64,000 nucleotides of DNA from Nakaseomyces glabratus (taxonomy: Eukaryota; Ascomycota; Saccharomycetes; Saccharomycetales; Saccharomycetaceae): NCBI RefSeq assembly GCF_010111755.1, contig NC_088962.1:496001-560000 (forward strand), in the 5' to 3' direction. Under the pieces are notes generated by a model. That model did not search any database. It saw nothing but the letters and a program-made list of their open reading frames with translations, and had not been told where the DNA came from. Shown piece by piece: positions 1-10,377 of this stretch; positions within the stretch are counted from its first letter, which is position 1, and each line of letters opens with the position of its first letter. Made by a program: the position numbers and the translations under genes.

Positions 1-2346
1 AAAGGAGTTCTTGTATTCAAAATTATATTTTGAACACTCAGACCAAAACGATTTATTCGATGTTATTATTCTATTGAAAATCCTGTCCCCATAGATGTCA
101 GAGTATTTGCCTAGTACTGCACTACAGATATTTATGAATTGTGAATCATACAATATCACACCTAGTTGTTCAAATTTCAAAATGTGGCTTAACTTAAACC
201 ACTTCATAAGCATGAACAATAGCTCAACAGAGCTCTTCAGTGAGCTTTCCTTAGCCTTAGTTAATTCCAATTGGGGAAGCAGAGTATTCTCATCTACATC
301 TTCAGCGTTGGAGGTAAATTGGTTAGTTAAGTTTAGTTCAATGGTCTGTAACAGGACAAACACTAAAGAGTTTAAACTTGTAAAGCATTCTTTGTAAAAA
401 TTATCCACCCGAATCATTCTCTTCAGGGATTCATTAGCTGTACCGGTAAGTGATGAATAATCATAAGGATCGGTAAGATTATCCTCCTCCCATCCACGCT
501 CCGTTGCCATAAAAAGATCTCTCTCATGCCAAAGTTGTTTTGTAGTCAATTTAATTTGTAAATTTTCCGCCAGAATTGTTGCGGCTTCTTCAATGCTGAA
601 TGGTATTTTTGATTCAGAGGTCTGTTTCGGAGTAAGCTCTGAGTGTAAACGCCTATCTAACTCATCAATATCCTCTTCGTTGTCTGATGGGTATAAGCAA
701 GGGTACAGTAGATTTGTTTGAAACGATTTCCTACCTTTTGATGTTTCATTAAAATGTAGGAGTTGAGGTGATGAAGGCGGTGAAGGAGCAGGTGTGGCAA
801 TATGTTGTTCTGGAACATTGAGAGTAATATTTATAGCATTCTTAGATTTTGGTCTTGGGATTTCTAAAAATTGTGAAAGCGAATTCGATTTGTCAAACTC
901 CTTTGGCAGATTAGTAGTAGGTAGTTTACAGGACGGGTATCTTGTGACAATATCCGAGGTGAACGCCTCGTATTGTAAGGGTGATATTGTCCATTTGTTT
1001 TTTCGATTTTCTATTTTTCTCAAGCCATGATATTTGTAAAGGTCTTTTTTGGTTTTCTTATAAGTCCTAATATCACCAAACTGGAGTAGTATAACTTTTG
1101 AAAGAAGCATTATTATATTTCTTATTCTCATTGATAGACGACTGTTCCAGCGCCAAGCTTCGATATATTTTGTTAAGTAACTAAGTATGCCTGCATCATC
1201 AAAGTTACCTATGACTTTGTCCACAATATGTTGTTGTTCTTTGTTGCACCTAAATACTATGCATTGCAATGTTATCAAGTATATTACCGAAGACAAATAC
1301 AAAAGTGACTTCGAATAACAATTTAAATTAGTGGAGGAGTCTTTACAGCAATCTGCAATTTCTATAAATTTTTTAAGTATTTCTGGAAGGTGTTCAGCCA
1401 GGAGCATATTATTCCTTTTAATATATTTCAAATGATCGTCTTTTCCTTCAACAAAAGCAAATAAGCCAAATGAAATGTACGCAACGCACATGACGATAGA
1501 TTCATCATTATCATTCATATTACTGAGTAGTTTTTGAATGTGTAATTGAGCTATAGTTTCGTCAGTTAGAAAAGCCTCGGCATTGTTAATATGCTTAATA
1601 AATGCATTGTGTATATGTGTAAAACTGGAATAGTCGGCTAACGTAAACCAGTCGGATATCTCATCATCCAAACTAATTGAATCCTCCAGGTACCACTCAA
1701 CTCTTGGCTGAAGACTTGGTTTGAATCCACATTCATTGGTAATCTTTTCAGCACATTCTTCTAAACTTCTTCTGTATGCAGCATTGACAGGCATATTGTA
1801 GTCTATAATCTCAGAATCTGAGTCGGAATCACTCGATGGATTAGATACTATAGGTCCGTCGATTTCGTCAACATTCTGAAATTCTTCATCATCATTGTCA
1901 TCATCAATTGAGTCAGAGTCGCCAAACTGATCGCCAGATATAGGATTAGAATTGTACTGACCGAAATCTAACGGACTTAATTCGATATTTGACAAATCAG
2001 TATCTATTAGGGACCTGTTTAAATAAGGTGATCGATTGGCATTTTCTAAATTACTGATTGAACTCTCCTCATTGTGTACATTAAGAACCGAACTCACAAT
2101 ATCAAGCTTTTTCCTCAGCATTTTATCTAAATCTGATATTCCTTTGTCTATAGCACCTTTAGCTCGAGGTGAAGATGGGTAACTTGATGCTCCCCTGTTT
2201 TCAGTAGGTATATCATCTATAAAATGCTGAAAAGATGTATCAGTTCCGCCAGTTTTCCTTGCATACTTGAGATCTTCCAGGGACTGTGATCTTCCAATTG
2301 CTTCACTATCTCGATCTAGTAGATGCACCTTAGCCTTCTTTGTCAT
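1..2346 (-). CDS. FAR11: Far11, STRIP-family subunit of the FAR/STRIPAK-like phosphatase complex (partial, C-terminus off the left edge)
   Basis: The frame is open without a stop from the ATG at 2346 to the window edge, giving 782 codons; S. cerevisiae Far11 is about 950 residues, so the last fifth or so lies outside. The N-terminal ~180 residues are low complexity with two acidic stretches (about residues 140-175). After this comes an N1221/STRIP-like region (about 185-430) with the run RVEWYLEDS near residue 215 and long leucine-rich helices. A Ser/Pro-rich loop (PSPPSSPQ) and a second helical region follow. In yeast Far11 works with Far3, Far7-10 and the PP2A subunits in pheromone arrest and in opposing TORC2, on ER/Golgi membranes. 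Identity rests on the family resemblance and on the neighbours TEP1 and NRK1, which are also adjacent in S. cerevisiae (YNL127W-YNL129W). I assigned it by reading the reverse strand directly, without an alignment. Confidence 0.85.
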   Translation of the reverse strand, partial: MTKKAKVHLLDRDSEAIGRSQSLEDLKYARKTGGTDTSFQHFIDDIPTENRGASSYPSSPRAKGAIDKGISDLDKMLRKKLDIVSSVLNVHNEESSISNLENANRSPYLNRSLIDTDLSNIELSPLDFGQYNSNPISGDQFGDSDSIDDDNDDEEFQNVDEIDGPIVSNPSSDSDSDSEIIDYNMPVNAAYRRSLEECAEKITNECGFKPSLQPRVEWYLEDSISLDDEISDWFTLADYSSFTHIHNAFIKHINNAEAFLTDETIAQLHIQKLLSNMNDNDESIVMCVAYISFGLFAFVEGKDDHLKYIKRNNMLLAEHLPEILKKFIEIADCCKDSSTNLNCYSKSLLYLSSVIYLITLQCIVFRCNKEQQHIVDKVIGNFDDAGILSYLTKYIEAWRWNSRLSMRIRNIIMLLSKVILLQFGDIRTYKKTKKDLYKYHGLRKIENRKNKWTISPLQYEAFTSDIVTRYPSCKLPTTNLPKEFDKSNSLSQFLEIPRPKSKNAINITLNVPEQHIATPAPSPPSSPQLLHFNETSKGRKSFQTNLLYPCLYPSDNEEDIDELDRRLHSELTPKQTSESKIPFSIEEAATILAENLQIKLTTKQLWHERDLFMATERGWEEDNLTDPYDYSSLTGTANESLKRMIRVDNFYKECFTSLNSLVFVLLQTIELNLTNQFTSNAEDVDENTLLPQLELTKAKESSLKSSVELLFMLMKWFKLSHILKFEQLGVILYDSQFINICSAVLGKYSDIYGDRIFNRIITSNKSFWSECSKYNFEYKNSF

Positions 2347-2867
2347 ATTAGTGTGTATATTTAAACTGCCACAGTTAGCAGCTGAACACCGATAGCGAGT
2401 ATAATTAAAGTAATATGTATACGCTACACAGAGTGTGCTCCTTGAAAGAACCAGTATAAAAGACTAAAGTGGTTCCCGTTAGTTCAGAGTAGCCAACCGA
2501 ATCTGTAATTTAAAGCGATTTTACTTCAGATTTTGGCACCTTGTATCTTCTGATCTATAATTCCTGCGAAAGTGATTTTAGCAGCTTTAACATGAAAAAA
2601 GTTAGAATTCAGATATACTATTATAAAGGTTAGATGCTGAAGTTTAGCGAATCTGGTTCTTATTCAAGAGGCATACCTTAAAGCATGAGTATGTTTTAAT
2701 GGTAATTATATATCTCTTTAGTTGTTTGTGCAATCTCAAGACAATCGCAGTTACATATACTATTAGTGAAATAAACTCTTGAAAGTGTTTATTCATGAAA
2801 TAAACCTATAGAAAAGACATAACATTGGTATAAGAAATATCAGTTTACAGGTATTGTGGTTTTACTG
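2347..2867. other. Intergenic: FAR11 promoter and TEP1 3' end
   Basis: 521 bases, AT-rich, between the FAR11 start and the TEP1 stop. It contains a small inverted repeat near 2770-2793 and a direct repeat of TGAAATAAAC (2767 and 2796). I see no gene, tRNA or recognised factor site. Confidence 0.7.
2770..2793. repeat. Short inverted repeat, 7-bp arms
   Basis: AATAAAC at 2770-2776 is followed by a 10-base spacer and GTTTATT at 2787-2793. It lies about 75 bases past the TEP1 stop, on the minus-strand transcript, so a role in 3'-end formation is possible. Arms this short and AT-rich also occur by chance. Confidence 0.4.
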
Positions 2868-4160
2868 TCACAATAAAGACCATTTCAGAATGCACGATGA
2901 GAAGAGGCGTAAGCCTTTACTCCGGGTTCCAGAAGTGCCATCTAATTCATTCCAACGGATTATAAAAATAAATTTCAGGCCATTGTTTTGTTCATGGCGC
3001 AGTTCATTCAGTAAGAAGTTATTTGTTGAGTTTGTCTTACTACATCTCACTGTTTCCCAGTAAAGGTTGAGCCAGCAATTCGAGTTTGATGCTAATGTGG
3101 TTATTCTGTGAGACATTGCATGGGATCGAGCTACTAGTGAAAATTCTATTTTGATATCACTCACTTCAACAGGCACATTGATATCTATGGTAATATTCTT
3201 ACTATTCTTAAAATATAATGCCTTGGTGGTTGATACTTGTTCGGGTGTTTGCACTGAAATAAGGTCTATTAAGCCGTCTCTGTTATTATTATACTTTGAA
3301 ATCTTCACGGCAGTATAATACGGATGAGAGAAGAGTATTCCCGACATTGCTTGCAGCGTTATGGACTCAAGTTGGAACCGTGACATCTTTATTTGATCTA
3401 CTATCATGCTATTGCAATTTATACCGTAGTACAGAGACAATTCATGATATCTTATGTATCTAATTTGAGAGTTAATAGTCACCCCTTTGCTTAATCCCAT
3501 TCTAAATCGTTTTTCCATAAAGAGTTCTTTGGCCTCTTCGAATGGACAGTTCATGTATTTCATCATGTAAGCAATGCTGATTGTTCCTGATCTTCCTTTC
3601 CCCATACGACAATGAAGAATAGCGACATTGCTTTCAGATTGCGAAATATGTAGATTCATGTCATCGATTATTTCCTGTAATAACAGAAATGGTGGAGGGC
3701 AATGATCCAACCATCCCTTCCTACAGATTAGAGAATTAATCCCATTTAAAGTTGTGGTTCTTTGTCCCCTACAGCTTGTTGAGCTTGGCCTTTGGTAATT
3801 TGGAAAATATAATGTCTTATCATCAGCATTTTTAATGTCAATATCGTCATAGTCAGAACCGTTCTTTTCGACTTTGAAGTTAAATATTTTCCAAGTTCCC
3901 TTTCCGTGGTGTTTATTCAAATATTCAACAATTTCATCCAAACCATTACGGTAAAGCAATTTTGGATACTTGGTAACAGGATATGAGCAAACTAATAGGT
4001 TAGGAGTGATGTAAGAAATGTCTAAAGATGATTCAGAACTGCTATTCTCAACATTGAAGGGAATAGCATAAAGTGTTCTCACAAACTTTTTAGGATTGAG
4101 ATGCAAATTTCCCATAGGACCACGAATGGTATAATCAGTGCTACGATTGATCGTCGGCAT
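2868..4160 (-). CDS. TEP1: PTEN-like phosphoinositide/dual-specificity phosphatase Tep1
   Basis: 430 residues, close to the 434 of S. cerevisiae Tep1. The cysteine-phosphatase loop HCRMGKGRSG is at about residues 183-192, matching HCxxGxxR with the two loop lysine/arginine-type positions typical of PTEN, which acts on 3-phosphoinositides. The ~180 residues before it form the usual N-terminal half of the phosphatase fold. The C-terminal ~200 residues would be the C2-like part. Yeast Tep1 is linked to spore wall formation and wortmannin sensitivity, although it differs from PTEN in substrate behaviour. It is on the same strand as FAR11 and NRK1, in the S. cerevisiae order. The ATG at 4160 is the first in frame. 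Confident in the family and orthology; the physiological substrate is inferred. Confidence 0.92.
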   Translation of the reverse strand: MPTINRSTDYTIRGPMGNLHLNPKKFVRTLYAIPFNVENSSSESSLDISYITPNLLVCSYPVTKYPKLLYRNGLDEIVEYLNKHHGKGTWKIFNFKVEKNGSDYDDIDIKNADDKTLYFPNYQRPSSTSCRGQRTTTLNGINSLICRKGWLDHCPPPFLLLQEIIDDMNLHISQSESNVAILHCRMGKGRSGTISIAYMMKYMNCPFEEAKELFMEKRFRMGLSKGVTINSQIRYIRYHELSLYYGINCNSMIVDQIKMSRFQLESITLQAMSGILFSHPYYTAVKISKYNNNRDGLIDLISVQTPEQVSTTKALYFKNSKNITIDINVPVEVSDIKIEFSLVARSHAMSHRITTLASNSNCWLNLYWETVRCSKTNSTNNFLLNELRHEQNNGLKFIFIIRWNELDGTSGTRSKGLRLFSSCILKWSLL

Positions 4161-4441
4161 TTGGTGCTAGTACCAAATTCATATTTCAATCTAACACTTG
4201 ATTTGCGGAAATAAAGTAACGTGTCATGATATTATTTCCTTTTTGATAATTGGGAACAAAAAGCAGGCGCATGAACCGCCCTATGACAATCTGCCACAAA
4301 GAATATTATTGTGAAAGAAAACAGAGCAGTGAAGTGGGTGGCATTTGCTCTATGTGTAAACGGTCAAATTAAATTACTAGATAAGCCTAGTTAAGAATGT
4401 TTATGATTCAGAGATATGCTAGCGGTTATAGTTAAGAGCTC

Positions 4442-5173
4442 TTATCTAAGACTCGAACAGTAGTTAACGATTTGATCTGATACCCAGGTGAGAGCAGTTG
4501 ATATTTGCACATCCTCATCATTATTGAAGTCCTTGATAGAATCATTTAGCTCATACTTCAATTGCCCCTCCACATTATTATCGATAAAAAGATGTGCATG
4601 GGCCTCTTTATAGTTCTTGTATACAAAATCATCAAAATAGTATGGTGGGTCTACCCAAAAGGAGTCCAATGTCTGATATCCAGGTCTAGCTGCTCGCCTT
4701 TTCTTTAATGTCTCATAAGGAGCACGTATCAATAACCTGACGTCAAACTTAGAAGCTACACTCTTATCGTGGTATATTAAAAACCCATCGACTAAAACGA
4801 TCCTTAGATTGTCAGGTAGTGACTCAAACTTTTCTCTGATAGGTTGTAAAGACGCCTCATTTAGATTAAACTTATCTAAGCTATCAACATTATTGTTGTG
4901 TATAAGCTTTGCATCAATTCTGCCAGTGTGTCGTATATTATCTAACTCTGCTCTGAATGAATCAAAGTCTAAGGCACCAACACAATCCCAGTCCTGAATG
5001 CCATATTTACTGTTGACAGGAATATCCTTGTCATGCTTGAAGAAATCATCCTCATGAATCAAAGTCAAATCAGGCACAATTCGGGCCAACAGCTTCGCTA
5101 TCGTGGTCTTCCCACTACTTGAACACCCACTCAAACTTACCAATACAACCTGTGTGGAGTCGGAATTTGTCAT
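4442..5173 (-). CDS. NRK1: Nicotinamide riboside kinase
   Basis: 243 residues (S. cerevisiae Nrk1 is 240). The Walker A loop GCSSSGKTT is at residues 16-24, followed by the EDDFFKHD segment that places substrate-binding acidic residues. The lid region KKRRAARPGYQT is near residues 158-169. The enzyme phosphorylates nicotinamide riboside (and nicotinic acid riboside) with ATP to give NMN/NaMN, a salvage route to NAD+ that matters where riboside is imported. C. glabrata and relatives have lost de novo NAD+ synthesis, so salvage would be important if this is that organism. It lies head to head with MRPL23 across a 350-base promoter. The synteny block from S. cerevisiae chromosome XIV ends here. 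Confidence 0.94.
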   Translation of the reverse strand: MTNSDSTQVVLVSLSGCSSSGKTTIAKLLARIVPDLTLIHEDDFFKHDKDIPVNSKYGIQDWDCVGALDFDSFRAELDNIRHTGRIDAKLIHNNNVDSLDKFNLNEASLQPIREKFESLPDNLRIVLVDGFLIYHDKSVASKFDVRLLIRAPYETLKKRRAARPGYQTLDSFWVDPPYYFDDFVYKNYKEAHAHLFIDNNVEGQLKYELNDSIKDFNNDEDVQISTALTWVSDQIVNYCSSLR

Positions 5174-5523
5174 GATTTAAAATGCAGTAGTCTCTTATAA
5201 TTAACTGAACAAAAAAATCTGAACTATTCAAATGTAGTATAAAGTAATCTCATAGGTCCCGTTTGAATTATGTAAAACTGGCTACTTTTGTTCTTCTCTA
5301 TAACTTGAAAAATCAAAATCATATGTAACGATTAGTAAGTCCTCGATGTTTCTTAGCATTAGGATGGCCCTCGAAGACAACGACTAAGTGCTATTCAATA
5401 CATTAAGTGTGTGAACTGTAATGAATTACCCATATAAGAATAGCATCGAACATAGCTGTGCTGCTGCTTGGGATACGTCATATTTCTACTGCTCATACTA
5501 AGGTAATAAGATAAGTTAGGACT
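5174..5523. other. Intergenic: divergent promoter of NRK1 and MRPL23, and a synteny breakpoint
   Basis: 350 bases between two divergent starts. In S. cerevisiae the left genes are on chromosome XIV and the right ones on XV, so an ancestral rearrangement or differential gene loss falls here. I see no tRNA or repeat at the junction and no clear factor site. Confidence 0.6.
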
Positions 5524-6027
5524 ATGTCTCAGAAAGTTGGACACACAGGGCTAGCGTTTGCCAGGCTATGGCACCATGTTGATTTGGCTAAGGATAAGAG
5601 AACATTAGGTAGGGTTGCCTCTTCTATCGCGGTGACACTTATAGGTAAGCACAAGCCAGTATATCATCCATCTCAGGATTGTGGTGATTACGTTGTTGTG
5701 ACTAATTGTCAGAAAGTGCGTATAACTGGTAAGAAGTTTGAGCAAAAGACTTATTGGTCGCATTCAACTAAACCAGGTAATTTAAAGTTAACAACAATGA
5801 AGACCATGGCTGAGAATAAAGGCTACGGTGAACTTTTGAAGAAAGCTGTATCTGGTATGTTACCCAAAAATAGACTTAGAAAAGTAAGACTAGCAAGACT
5901 GAAAGTATTTGATGGTGCTGAGCATCCTTACGGTGACAATTTTACTGCATATGCCTTGAAACAGCCAAAGGTGCAGAAATTAATAGAATCTAGGCAAGAG
6001 CGTACACAGGTTTCACAAGAAGCTTGA
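5524..6027 (+). CDS. MRPL23: Mitochondrial large-subunit ribosomal protein uL13m
   Basis: 167 residues, close to S. cerevisiae Mrpl23 (163). It has the L13 fold with [18 protein letters not shown] at the start, the central [18 protein letters not shown] and the HPYGDNF segment near residue 138. Like the yeast protein it has no long presequence; the first ~20 residues are only mildly basic. It is a structural component of the 54S mitoribosomal subunit. It opens the block syntenic with S. cerevisiae YOR150W onward and converges with RPB2. Confidence 0.94.
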   Translation: MSQKVGHTGLAFARLWHHVDLAKDKRTLGRVASSIAVTLIGKHKPVYHPSQDCGDYVVVTNCQKVRITGKKFEQKTYWSHSTKPGNLKLTTMKTMAENKGYGELLKKAVSGMLPKNRLRKVRLARLKVFDGAEHPYGDNFTAYALKQPKVQKLIESRQERTQVSQEA

Positions 6028-6705
6028 TAATGATAAGCCAGACTTATGATATACTCTTATTGTTGATATACCATCCTAACATATTCCAATTTGATATCAC
6101 CAACAAAGAAAGGTGTGATTACACCAAGCTTAAATAAAAATGAGGTCTTTTTCTCACATTCTTTGGGTGTTCCTCCATCATTTAAATAAACTTGTACATA
6201 TATAAAATGATTATGATTTTGCTTATTAGATAATTTGGTGAAACCCAGATCTTAAGTAATGATATTATTGATTTTTTCGTTATATTACAGAATAAGTTTC
6301 TATAATGAAATTATATAGAAAATATTAAGCAGACAGATAAATCTAGTTCATGCTTTAACAGACTGGAACTTCTTTCCAAATAATACTTGAAACGGCGCAA
6401 TATCGTTTTGAGCTAATATATTAAATATACGGGTCATTTGGAGTAAAGATGAGTAAAAACTGTTATAGTTTCAACTCCTGAAATAGCTCATCAGTAATGT
6501 TTTTGATAGTGATGTAAGCAACTCGGTGTTATGAGGGTATATATGTACTATTGCGAGCATGCAAATGCATCTATCAAAATTCTATGCAGTCTTCAGGACG
6601 TTGTGGTAGCCTGATAAGGTATTAAATGATGTTTTAAATGTGGTAATCATAAGTTAAAATTTAGAGAATTATGCCATATCCTCTGGTTAATATCACTTAC
6701 CTTGA
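6028..6705. other. Intergenic: convergent 3' regions of MRPL23 and RPB2
   Basis: 678 bases, AT-rich, between two stop codons. This is long for a convergent gap in this window. I see no open frame of note, tRNA boxes or repeats. It could hold long 3' UTRs or an unrecognised non-coding transcript. Confidence 0.6.
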
Positions 6706-9700
6706 TTAAAAATCTCTTGAGCGGTCGGTGTAGAGACGAGGTGTGATATTCATAGCCATCAATTCTTGAAATAGTAATTTGGCAGCATATGGTATATGAA
6801 TTTGGTAGATATCGATCTTATTGTCACAACCCTTACATTCAAATTGATTATGGTTTAGTTTTGCAATAACAGACATCAAACCACAAATACCACAGATATG
6901 TACTCTGAAAGCATCGGAAGCTTCCATTAATCTTTCCTTCAAGAAAGCTGCGGCACCATGAGCGATCATACAGTCACGTTCCATTTCACCGAATCTTAGA
7001 CCACCATCTCTTGATCTACCTTCTACTGGTTGTCTAGTTAGTACTTGCATAGGACCACGAGCTCTGGCATGAATCTTATCGTCGACCATGTGTCTCAAAC
7101 GCTGATAGTATGTTGGGCCAAAGAAAATTTGAGCCATCAACTTCTTACCAGTGTGACCATTATACATGACTTCGAAACCACGAGATTGGTAGCCGTGTTC
7201 TCTTAGTAGTTTGGAAATACCTTCAACAGTAATATCAGTAAAAGGAGAAGCATCACCTTCATTACCAGACAATGCAGCAACTTTACTTAGTAAACATTCA
7301 ATCAAGTGCGCCACAGTCATACGAGATGGAATAGCGTGTGGATTGATAATCAGATCAGGGACAATACCTTCGGCTGTAAAAGGCATGTCTTCTCTTCTGT
7401 AAGTTATACCGATTGTACCCTTTTGACCGTGACGAGAAGCAAACTTGTCACCAATCTGAGGAACCTTAGTTGTTCTAACACGTACTTTGACAAACTTAAG
7501 ACCATCTTGGTTCGTTGTTATTAGAACTTGATCGACAATACCATTTTCTGTACTTCTCAAAGGAGTAGAAGCATCTCTCTTCGAATGGTAAGCAGTTCTT
7601 TGACCTAGTTCTTCTTCATCCGGTGCAATAGGTGTTGTCTTACCGATAATTATATCTTCTCCAGACACTCTGACACCTGGTGCAATCAAACCATCTTCAT
7701 CTAACTTATCGTATGTACCATGCTTCATTCTTAATGTATTAGTACGTTGAGGTTTCTCAAAAGTTTCAGTAATGGACATACCATATTTTTTCTCTTGATC
7801 CATATACGATCTAAAGAACAGAGATCTAAATAAACCACGGTCAATAGATGATTGGTTCATAATCATGGAATCTTCTTGGTTATACCCCGAATAACATGCA
7901 ATGGCAACAATAGCGTTCTGACCGGCAGGCAATTCTCTGAATTTTAGGTATTCCATTGCACGAGTAGTACCTAATGGTTTCTGAGGGTAATATAGAATGT
8001 TAGCCATAGTATCCATACGGAAATTGTAGTTTGTTAAGAAGACACCCATAGCTTGCTTACCCATCGCAGATTGGTAAGTATTACGAGGAGATTGATTGTG
8101 ATCAGGGAATGGAATAATAGATGCTGCGACACCAAGGATCATTGATGGATGGATTTCACAGTGGGTGAATGTTGTGGCATGATGAGTGACCTTAATACGT
8201 TTAGCAAGATCGACATTTTCTTTAGGTATATCTTGCTCAACTGCAGTTGGTTCAAGATCTTCTGGTTGCATGGCAATCAAAATAGATTCTTCTTCTTCGG
8301 CATCAATATACTCTACAAGACCTTCGTTTAATAGGGAAGACCATGTGTAATCTTCAGCGTCCTCAAATCCACCCTCAATATCTTGGTATTCAGTAGCCAT
8401 TAACTTGGCGACATGACCTTTTCTAACTTTCAATTCCTTACGACCTAATTCTTCGTCATCTTCAACAATAAACAATGGTCTATATACCCTACCGGCATCG
8501 GTAAAAATTTTCAATTCCTGTTCTCTAATATCTCTGATCATAGAAACTTCTGGATTGATATCACCCTTTCTTCTTAGTGTTCTTAGTGTTTCCATTAATC
8601 TAGCAGGGTTTCTGTGAACACCGTGCCAGACACCATTAACAAACACTCTAGTGGCATCCGGAGATTGATGTGGAACATAATCTTCCAAAGGTTCCATACC
8701 CCATTCGCTTAAAAATGTGATAATAGGCATAGGGTCGGCACCAACAGAGATACAAGACATAAGTGATAAGTTCTTCACTAGACCACAAGCTTGACCTTCA
8801 GGAGTCTCGGCGGGACAAACCAAACCCCAATGAGTGTTGTGAAGTTGACGTGGCTTTGCCAGTTTACCATCACGACCTATAGGTGTATTTGTTCTTCTTA
8901 AATGTGATAGTGTTGAGGAATATGTATAACGATTCAAAACTTGTGACACACCGGCTCTTGAAGACATAGCTTTCTTTTGTTCACCCCAATTACCAGTAGC
9001 CAAAGCATACTTAAGACCTGACGTGATGGTCTTCGCATTAATAGCTAATTTCATGTTGAAATCATTGGCTTCTTCGACTGTTCTCTGCATGTAACGGAAG
9101 ATATCTTTGGTTAGTTTCCTGAACAGCGTCTTGAAAAGCTGGGCAAGTAATGGACCTGCTAAGTCTAATCTCTTCTTACCGAAATGGTCACGATCATCTT
9201 GATCTTTACGGTCAAGAGCACATAATAGCAGTCTATTAATCATGTAACCCAAGAAAAAGGCTTTTCTGGACTCAAAACCTTCTAACTGGGTAATATGAGG
9301 TAGAAATTCCTTTTGCAAAATGTCTTTGGCGTATTGAATTCTCTTTTCTTTCTTGATACCCAACGCAGTACCACGACGACCAATGAAATCAAGAGCTGTT
9401 TCACGATCTTGAATAACAAAACCATCTTCTACACATGGCTTTAACATTTCCAGCATTTGCCAATCATTGACATCGTAACAAATATGTTCTAAAATTTCAC
9501 CATCCGGAATAATACCTAGTGCTCTAAAAATGATAACGATTGGGATATCCTGCTTAATGTATGGAAGAGTTGCTTTAATGGTACGAGCTGAACTGCTTTC
9601 ACGACCATACAGTTTAACTTGCAATGTACTGATAAATCTGGAACCCTTTTCAAGAGCAGATCTGATTTCGGCAACATGTGATATTGGAGATGGGGCTGCT

Positions 9701-10377
9701 TTCTTGAAAACTTGAACAATGTTACCTGCAGAACGTTCTTGTGCGATTAAAACTTTCTCGGAACCATTGATAATAAAGTACCCTCCCATATCAAATGGAC
9801 ACTCCTTTAATTTATATAGATCAGATTCGGTGGCATCACTTAAATAACAATTCTTGGACCTCAACATGATTGGTAGACGGCCAATAAAGACTTTACCACT
9901 CTCACTGTCCTCTTCAGATTCTTCGGCAATTAGTTGATAGTTTAAATCTCTACCAGGGACATCCACTGCTTCGTAAGTTCTCTTAGTAACATCTACAAAC
10001 AAACCAGAAGAGTATGTCAGGTTTCTCAGTCTTGCTTCTTGTGGATATAATGCGTGTGTAACACCATCAGATTCGTTCACCATAGGTTTCGTAACGTATA
10101 TCTTACCAAAACTTATTTCATATTTTCTACTAATGTTATCTTGTTCAGTGGTATGTTGGGCTAATTGTTCCAAAATCAAAGTGGAATCCTCTGAGATAAT
10201 ATCCTGTAGAGTATAATCAACAAATTGGTTGAATGAATCCAACTGTTGTGACACCAGACCTTTCTCTCTGAAGAAAGCAGAGATGACTGCCCAAGTATCC
10301 TCTGCTGTGATTGGGGCATTCTCTTCCTCAAATCCATAAGGATCTTCATCATAATAGTCTTCGTTGTCGGCTGACAT
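6706..10377 (-). CDS. RPB2: RNA polymerase II second-largest subunit Rpb2
   Basis: 1223 residues, one fewer than S. cerevisiae Rpb2 (1224), and near-identical in the core. The [11 protein letters not shown] active-site motif is at about 829-839, the hybrid-binding loop [15 protein letters not shown] at about 976-990, and a C-terminal zinc site (CGICG and CKGC) at about 1160-1182. It forms one side of the active-centre cleft and the wall of Pol II. The start ATG at 10377 gives the family's acidic N-terminus. Codon choice is strongly biased, as expected for an essential, well-expressed gene. In S. cerevisiae RPB2 is followed by ATG40, PDR5 and SLP1 before ISN1; none of these is present here. 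Confidence 0.98.
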   Translation of the reverse strand: MSADNEDYYDEDPYGFEEENAPITAEDTWAVISAFFREKGLVSQQLDSFNQFVDYTLQDIISEDSTLILEQLAQHTTEQDNISRKYEISFGKIYVTKPMVNESDGVTHALYPQEARLRNLTYSSGLFVDVTKRTYEAVDVPGRDLNYQLIAEESEEDSESGKVFIGRLPIMLRSKNCYLSDATESDLYKLKECPFDMGGYFIINGSEKVLIAQERSAGNIVQVFKKAAPSPISHVAEIRSALEKGSRFISTLQVKLYGRESSSARTIKATLPYIKQDIPIVIIFRALGIIPDGEILEHICYDVNDWQMLEMLKPCVEDGFVIQDRETALDFIGRRGTALGIKKEKRIQYAKDILQKEFLPHITQLEGFESRKAFFLGYMINRLLLCALDRKDQDDRDHFGKKRLDLAGPLLAQLFKTLFRKLTKDIFRYMQRTVEEANDFNMKLAINAKTITSGLKYALATGNWGEQKKAMSSRAGVSQVLNRYTYSSTLSHLRRTNTPIGRDGKLAKPRQLHNTHWGLVCPAETPEGQACGLVKNLSLMSCISVGADPMPIITFLSEWGMEPLEDYVPHQSPDATRVFVNGVWHGVHRNPARLMETLRTLRRKGDINPEVSMIRDIREQELKIFTDAGRVYRPLFIVEDDEELGRKELKVRKGHVAKLMATEYQDIEGGFEDAEDYTWSSLLNEGLVEYIDAEEEESILIAMQPEDLEPTAVEQDIPKENVDLAKRIKVTHHATTFTHCEIHPSMILGVAASIIPFPDHNQSPRNTYQSAMGKQAMGVFLTNYNFRMDTMANILYYPQKPLGTTRAMEYLKFRELPAGQNAIVAIACYSGYNQEDSMIMNQSSIDRGLFRSLFFRSYMDQEKKYGMSITETFEKPQRTNTLRMKHGTYDKLDEDGLIAPGVRVSGEDIIIGKTTPIAPDEEELGQRTAYHSKRDASTPLRSTENGIVDQVLITTNQDGLKFVKVRVRTTKVPQIGDKFASRHGQKGTIGITYRREDMPFTAEGIVPDLIINPHAIPSRMTVAHLIECLLSKVAALSGNEGDASPFTDITVEGISKLLREHGYQSRGFEVMYNGHTGKKLMAQIFFGPTYYQRLRHMVDDKIHARARGPMQVLTRQPVEGRSRDGGLRFGEMERDCMIAHGAAAFLKERLMEASDAFRVHICGICGLMSVIAKLNHNQFECKGCDNKIDIYQIHIPYAAKLLFQELMAMNITPRLYTDRSRDF

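Noticed and set aside
4396..4412. Centromere CDEIII-like TGTTTATGATT
   Set aside because: The essential CCGAA core is missing (CAGAG instead) and there is no CDEI or AT-rich CDEII nearby.
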